12,312 nucleotides of DNA, from positions 1-12,312 of the forward strand of contig JACKQL020000297.1 of NCBI GenBank assembly GCA_018296165.2, in the 5' to 3' direction. A model generated the notes under the pieces. It made no database searches. It saw only the letters and a list, made by a program, of their open reading frames with translations, and had not been told where the DNA came from. The position numbers were made by a program, and so were the translations under genes. Source of the DNA: Termitomyces sp. T153. Lineage: Eukaryota > Basidiomycota > Agaricomycetes > Agaricales > Lyophyllaceae. Positions 8,634 to 12,312 of the stretch are shown here, in pieces; position 1 is the first letter of the stretch, and each line of letters starts with the position of its first letter.

Positions 8634-8684
8634 GTCAGTTCAAGACTACTTCAAGATGCTACTTTAATTAACAAAGTTCAATAG
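8634..8684 (+). other. Candidate 51-bp intron, or exon with a nonsense codon
   Basis: GTCAGT at 8634 and AATAG at 8680-8684 bracket 51 bases, a multiple of three, with AATTAAC as a possible branch site. Splicing would remove the only in-frame stop (TAG 8682-8684) and keep phase 0 (..FRAE to HIDLNPEHRP..). Against an intron, GTCAGT is a weaker 5' site and the encoded VSSRLLQDATLINKVQ reads like normal protein. A CAG-to-TAG change is equally possible. The size fits the 50-57 bp introns of element 1. Confidence 0.45.
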
Positions 8685-8795
8685 CATATTGATCTGAATC
8701 CTGAACATAGGCCTTTGAATGCAGCTATGGCTCAAAGAATCTTTCAAGGTTGGGAACAGCAACATGAAGCTGATCTGGAAGAGGATTTCAATGAT

Positions 8796-9003
8796 TTGGG
8801 TCCTCAGAATGATATACCTTCTGAGGATGACTTGGAATATGTTGATCCTGCTCAACATCAACTAGCAGAGCAATTGGATCCTCCCCTTGATGATCCATTG
8901 GGTCCTCAGGATGACATGTCTTCTGATGATGGCTTGGAATATGTTGATCCTGCTCAACAGAGACCTGCAGAAGACTTGGACCCTGCCCTACCCAATGATC
9001 CAC
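8796..9003 (+). repeat. Internal coding tandem repeat, acidic 34-residue unit (102 bp)
   Basis: Two adjacent units start TTGGGTCCTCAG at 8796 and 8898. They encode LGPQNDIPSEDDLEYVDPAQ and LGPQDDMSSDDGLEYVDPAQ, followed by variable acidic/proline text. They lie just before the zinc-binding CPHC motif. The region looks disordered and rich in D, E and P. Confidence 0.85.
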
Positions 9004-9852
9004 CACAACCAGAAAATCCTGCTGAAAATATACCAGCAGAAGAACCAGAGCCTCCCCTTGGACTTCCTATTCCACCACAACTTGGTCCTATTCAGCCTGT
9101 TCCAAGAGGAAGGCAACCTTACTTGGTTGAATACCCTCCACACTATCTTGGTCCTATGACTGTTATATGTCCACACTGCCAAGCTTTACATTTTGATGCT
9201 GAAAAGCTCACCAAGTCTACTAGAAACAGCCCAAAGTTTGGCATGTGCTGCTTACAAGGCCAAGTAAATTTGCCCAGGCTTCAAGATGCTCCAGCAGATT
9301 TACTGAACCTGCTCCATGGGCATCATCCTCTCTCTAACACCTTTAAAACATCAATCCGTCAATGCAATGCAGCCTTTGCATTCACATCTTTGGGAGTCAA
9401 AATTGACCATGCCATTACCAATGCACCTGGACCATACAGCTTTAGGATCAATGGAGAACTACATCATTTGACAGGTGCCTTGCTTCCTATTGAAGGCAAT
9501 CTGCCTGTATATGCACAGCTCTACTTTTATGATCACAATCAGCAATTGGCTTTTCGTCAACAGAACAATCCCAGGCTTGATCCTCAGATAATGGCCTCTT
9601 TGCAGGATATGCTTGCTAGAGTCAATCCCTTCATTGGCTTATACAAGCAGGCCAGGCAGATCATGGGAGAAGTTCCAGAAGGCCAACCACAAAGGCTTTC
9701 TGTCAAGCTTACAGCTGATTTTGGAGATCCTCGACGCTATAATGACCCTAATGAACAGGAGGGAGTTGCAGCTGTAATTCCAGGAGATGGCTCAGAAGAG
9801 CGATCAAATGATCATGATATAGTCTTGCACTTGCATGGAGGTCAATTTCAAG

Positions 9853-10246
9853 GACCTAACCGAACGAAGTAAGGTTGGGTCTGGGATGAAGCATTGAGTA
9901 GAATATCGAGGACCTAACCGAACGAAGTGAGGTTGGGTCTGGGATGAAGCATTAAGTTTGAAATACAAAGACCTAACCGAACGAAGTGAGGTTGGGTCTG
10001 GGACTTAGCATTGAGTTTGAAATACAAGGACCTAACCGAACGAAGTGAGGTTGGGTCTGGGACTTAGCATTGAGTTTGAAATACAAAGACCTAACCGAAC
10101 AAAGTGAGGTTGGGTCTGGGATAAAGCATTAAGTTTGAAATACAAGGACCTAACCGAATGAAGTGAGGTTGGGTCTGGGATGAAGCATTGAGTAGAATAT
10201 CGAGGACCTAACCGAACGAAGTGAGGTTGGGTCTGGGATGAAGCAA
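9853..10246 (+). repeat. Hairpin minisatellite array, element 3 (7 units)
   Basis: Units start at 9853, 9911, 9970, 10029, 10088, 10147 and 10205. Steps of 58 bp occur after the first and before the last unit, and 59 bp elsewhere. The first unit follows transposase coding sequence directly at 9847 and supplies the stop codon. Both the first and last spacers are the GAGTAGAATATCGAG type, which is found only at the array end in elements 1 and 2. Loop changes are mainly CpG transitions (GAACAAAG, GAATGAAG). Confidence 0.95.
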
Positions 10247-10284
10247 GAGCTACAGGCCCGTGCCAAAGGCACGGGGCGTAGCTC
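10247..10284 (+). other. Helitron 3' terminal hairpin, element 3
   Basis: It is the same 38-nt dyad as at 4862-4899, with a single change in the loop (CCGAAGG to CCAAAGG, a CpG transition). Both stems are identical. CTCG at 10282-10285 is followed directly by TCTATATATT, the inferred start of element 4, with no base between them. Confidence 0.8.
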
Positions 10285-10285
10285 G

Positions 10286-10775
10286 TCTATATATTATGCG
10301 ACGACGGACGTGGGAAAGTGGCTGTGTGGATGCCTTTTTGGGTCTCTGCTCAAGTAAGCCTGACTAATGCTGACCAATTCTTACATAAGAATTGCCTTTT
10401 TTTATATAATATGTGACGACAGACATGGAAATGTGGCTGCACCTATGCGACAACTTTTCTGCTGACTAAAATTTGTCAGCACTGACAAATGCTGACAAAT
10501 TTCAACCCTTTTATGGTAATACAATCAGACTTGGCTGTTTTGCCACTCTTGAGATGCATTTTTTCCAAAAAAAAATACAGTAGACAACTTTGACCATCCT
10601 TCCACTATGTGTGAAAGGTGCCAGACTTGATATCTCAGGCAATATTTAACTATTTTAAGCCTTACTTATGTGAAATGTACTGTCTTTTAATGCACCTCCA
10701 CCAGGAACATGTTCCATGCATGTATTTCTTATCAAAAAAAAGTTCAGAACAATGAATTTATGATCAAAAATGGCC
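10286..10775 (+). other. 5' module of element 4, non-coding
   Basis: It carries TATGCGACGAC at 10295-10305, TATGTGACGAC at 10410-10420 and TATGCGACAAC at 10444-10454, then the dyad GCTGACTAAAATTTGTCAGC at 10461-10480. Compared with element 2 it has about 80-100 extra bases between the first two motifs, including a perfect palindrome CAATTCTTACATAAGAATTG (10375-10394). Similarity to element 2 runs to about 10770 (CCATGCATGTATTTCTTATC, GTTCAGAACAATGAATTTAT) and stops where element 2 enters the helicase fragment. Confidence 0.6.
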
Positions 10776-11490
10776 AAAGAAGTGGCATAAGATGTTTCTT
10801 TGACTGTTAAAAGCTTCTACTTATTTTTTTAGAAAGGAGAATGATTGCCCTGTATATATCCCTAGGCAACCTATGGTTCCTGAAGGACTTTGAGAAGTTT
10901 ATGACATACACTATGTTTTGACTATAAATCTGACTTGGTAGTGTATTCTGTGATGTTAGGTGGTACCAACATTGAATTGTAAAATCAAATAAAGTGAGGC
11001 TATACTTGGACTGGAGTGCTGCTAGCTGTATGTTGGCTTTCTGATATCAAGGTGTATGGTCCAGACTTGAAAGTATGAATTCTTATAGTTTTACACTAAT
11101 CAGTTCCTATACCTTGGAGTCAACTTACTCCTGATCATCTCTAACTTTTCCTGCTCTCAATAAATATTTGACTACATTATGACAGCCTCTGAGAAAAGAA
11201 TGGTGGGTTTGATTTATTATGCTACTATTGGGGAAGAGAGCATTGAAGATTGGTTTGAGATGGAAAAAGCTTCAGAAGGCAGTATTAATATAGAATGTGT
11301 AAAGTTGATAGTCTTCTGTTAAGGGACTGGAATAGGAGGTTTTTTGCTCAGTACTATGACATATATCTATGTTTGAATAGACTGGATTGCTACTAGCTGT
11401 AGGCTACTTCCTGTTTCTGAGGATCCACAGAGTTTTTGATTTGAAGGTGTATGGTTTGTGATTAGATGATGTATAGTCAGATATATCAAA

Positions 11491-11599
11491 TTGAAGACAA
11501 CAGATGAGTGATGTCAAAGGTCTGATTGCTAAGTATTAGTATATTGAGTTGAAGACAACAGATGAGTGATGTCAAAGGTCTGATTGCTAAGTATTAGTA
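11491..11599 (+). repeat. Direct repeat, 51 bp twice at 58-bp period
   Basis: TTGAAGACAACAGATGAGTG and the following 31 bases occur at 11491-11541 and 11549-11599 with no difference by eye, separated by 7 bases. Each copy is not related to the hairpin minisatellite. Identity implies a recent duplication. Confidence 0.9.
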
Positions 11600-11838
11600 C
11601 CACTTAGTGATACCATAAATGAGATTGTAGATATCTCATTACTCAGACTGCTTTCCCTAATTTGTTTCTCTTTAGTATATTTTGGTGTCCAAAAATTGTC
11701 CAACATGCTCTTCAAAGTGCATGAGTAATAAGGGGATAGAAGGTGAAGGAGACTTTAATTGATCAATAATTCTAAATGTTCAAGTATATTATAGATGATC
11801 TATTGATGATAATCACTTGCAAGAGTTGAAATATTGAA

Positions 11839-11897
11839 AATCTAACCAAGCAAAGTGAGGTTTGGTCTGGATTTCAGCATTATGTTAAAAATAATGA
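11839..11897 (+). repeat. Isolated decayed hairpin-minisatellite unit
   Basis: AATCTAACCAAGCAAAGTGA then GGTTTGGTCTGG and TTTCAGCATTATGTT align with the unit consensus at about one difference in five. It is single and far from the array at the window end. Confidence 0.6.
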
Positions 11898-12104
11898 AAT
11901 ACTTATAAAGGATAGTTCATTTGACTGAGTGAAATATAATTGAAATCATAGTAAAGACTTATGTTTACTGACATTGACAATGACAGAACTATCAACACAT
12001 TGATTAAAAAAAGAAAGACCAAAGTCAGCATAGTGAAAGAGATGAGTGGGAAAGCCCATTAATATGACAATCTTAATTACTTTATTGAGGAACACTTATC
12101 AATA

Positions 12105-12312
12105 ACATGAAAGACAAACTGAGGTTGAGTTTGGATCTTGGCATTGAGTTGATGAAATACAAAGACCTAACTGAACATAGTGAGGTTGGGTCTGGGACTT
12201 AGCATTGAGTTAGAAATACAAGGACCTAACTGAATGAAGTGAGGTTGGGTCTGGGATTTAGCATTGAGTTAGAAATACAAGGGCATAAATGAACAAAGTG
12301 AGGTTGGGTCTG
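12105..12312 (+). repeat. Hairpin minisatellite array, element 4 (at least 3 units plus decayed lead, continues past window)
   Basis: A decayed unit (ACTGAGGTTGAGTTTGGATC) precedes units at 12164, 12223 and 12282, spaced 59 bp. The units carry CTGAAC or CTGAAT instead of CCGAAC, and the last is more decayed (GGCATAAATGAACAAAG). This array lost nearly all CpG sites and looks older than the other three. Confidence 0.9.

Larger units (their letters stand above)
7595..9872 (+). pseudogene. Helitron transposase N-terminal fragment (element 3)
   Basis: The predicted structure is exon 7595-7647 (ATG ACC AAA CAA..), exon from 7805, and coding to 9872. The first intron is well supported, because MTKQWAFPKLWK.. 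joins in frame to KQPPTTPGSQRQQARNQRRL. The protein then has a Gly/Met-rich patch, two copies of a proline-rich segment (VLPEGWDAPLQNPIPRMVPP), a Q/E/R-rich probable coiled coil (about 8476-8636) and two copies of an acidic 34-residue segment. A CPHC zinc motif (9168-9179) and GMCC (9240-9251) follow. A TAG at 8682-8684 interrupts the frame unless a 51-bp intron (8634-8684) is spliced, which would give 689 residues. From 9191 to 9847 it aligns with element 1 without net gaps, then runs into the array (GGQFQGPNRTK, stop). It has no catalytic residues. It could be a dead remnant or make a zinc-finger/coiled-coil protein. Confidence 0.75.
7293..10285 (+). mobile_element. Helitron element 3, internally deleted (N-terminal gene part joined to 3' end)
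   Basis: It starts TCTATAATATATGCGACGAC and ends at GCTCG after an intact terminal hairpin. It carries a 5' module, a predicted first exon, the N-terminal third of the transposase and seven hairpin units. The Rep catalytic core, helicase and the 3' intron modules are absent. Coding similarity to element 1 stops sharply at 9847 (matching 657 in element 1), where the array begins. With both ends present it looks like a non-autonomous derivative. Confidence 0.7.
10776..12104. other. Gene-free stretch, mostly unexplained
   Basis: I see no open frame of useful length on either strand. A trace of the element 3 gene start may survive at about 10797-10886 (TTTGACTGTTAAA, a TTTTTTTAG-like intron end, TAGGCAACC, CCTGAAG). 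Two related blocks occur at about 11011-11066 and 11382-11452 (CTGG.. GCTAGCTGTA-like, later AAGGTGTATGGT). A near-exact 51-bp repeat is at 11491-11599. One decayed hairpin-like unit is at about 11839-11897. AATAAA occurs near 10987 and 11159 but no transcript can be assigned. Confidence 0.5.
10286..12312 (+). mobile_element. Helitron element 4, decayed or divergent, right end outside window
   Basis: It starts TCTATATATTATGCGACGACGG. A 5' module to about 10775 resembles that of element 2, then a stretch without open frames, then hairpin units from about 12105 that run to the window end. If the units belong to the same copy it is a non-autonomous element of more than 2 kb. It could also be a 5' module followed by unrelated DNA and another copy's array. 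Confidence 0.5.

Noticed and set aside
10776..12104. tRNA, rRNA or a host gene in the gene-free stretch
   Set aside because: No cloverleaf, conserved rRNA text or long open frame could be recognised by reading either strand.
1..12312. LTR, terminal inverted repeats or target-site duplications
   Set aside because: None seen around the copies, consistent with a Helitron rather than a retroelement or cut-and-paste transposon.

Overview
The window is eukaryotic and almost certainly fungal. It is AT-rich, its coding sequence is broken by 50-57 bp introns with CTAAC/TACTAAC branch sites, and its genes encode a Helitron rolling-circle transposase (HUH/Y2 Rep endonuclease fused to a PIF1-type helicase). 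CpG-type decay of the repeats would suit a filamentous fungus that methylates transposons, perhaps a basidiomycete, but the sequence does not fix the taxon. I see no host gene, tRNA, rRNA or CRISPR array.

My reading is a head-to-tail chain of four related Helitron copies, all on the + strand, with 0-2 bp between neighbours. Element 1 (window start to about 4900) lacks only its left end, which lies outside the window. It carries a Rep-helicase gene that is open throughout once two short introns are removed (1373 residues visible), a 3' region with duplicated introns, an array of six 59-bp hairpin units and a terminal hairpin. Element 2 (about 4903-7290) joins a 5' module directly to the last two thirds of the helicase (pseudogene, two nonsense codons), followed by the same 3' region and ten hairpin units. 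Its terminal hairpin has collapsed to GAGCTC. Element 3 (about 7293-10285) keeps the 5' module, a predicted first exon and the N-terminal third of the gene. It then jumps at 9847 straight into seven hairpin units and an intact terminal hairpin. Element 4 (10286 to window end) has the 5' module, a decayed exon trace, about 1.3 kb without genes, and the start of another hairpin-unit array.

Element 1 could in principle supply transposase to the others. Elements 2 and 3 carry complementary internal deletions (N-terminal part lost versus C-terminal part lost) but keep the terminal modules that would act in cis. The main points of interest are the chain itself, the minisatellite whose every unit can fold into a hairpin, the exact loss of one terminal hairpin, and introns placed at and beyond the stop codon.
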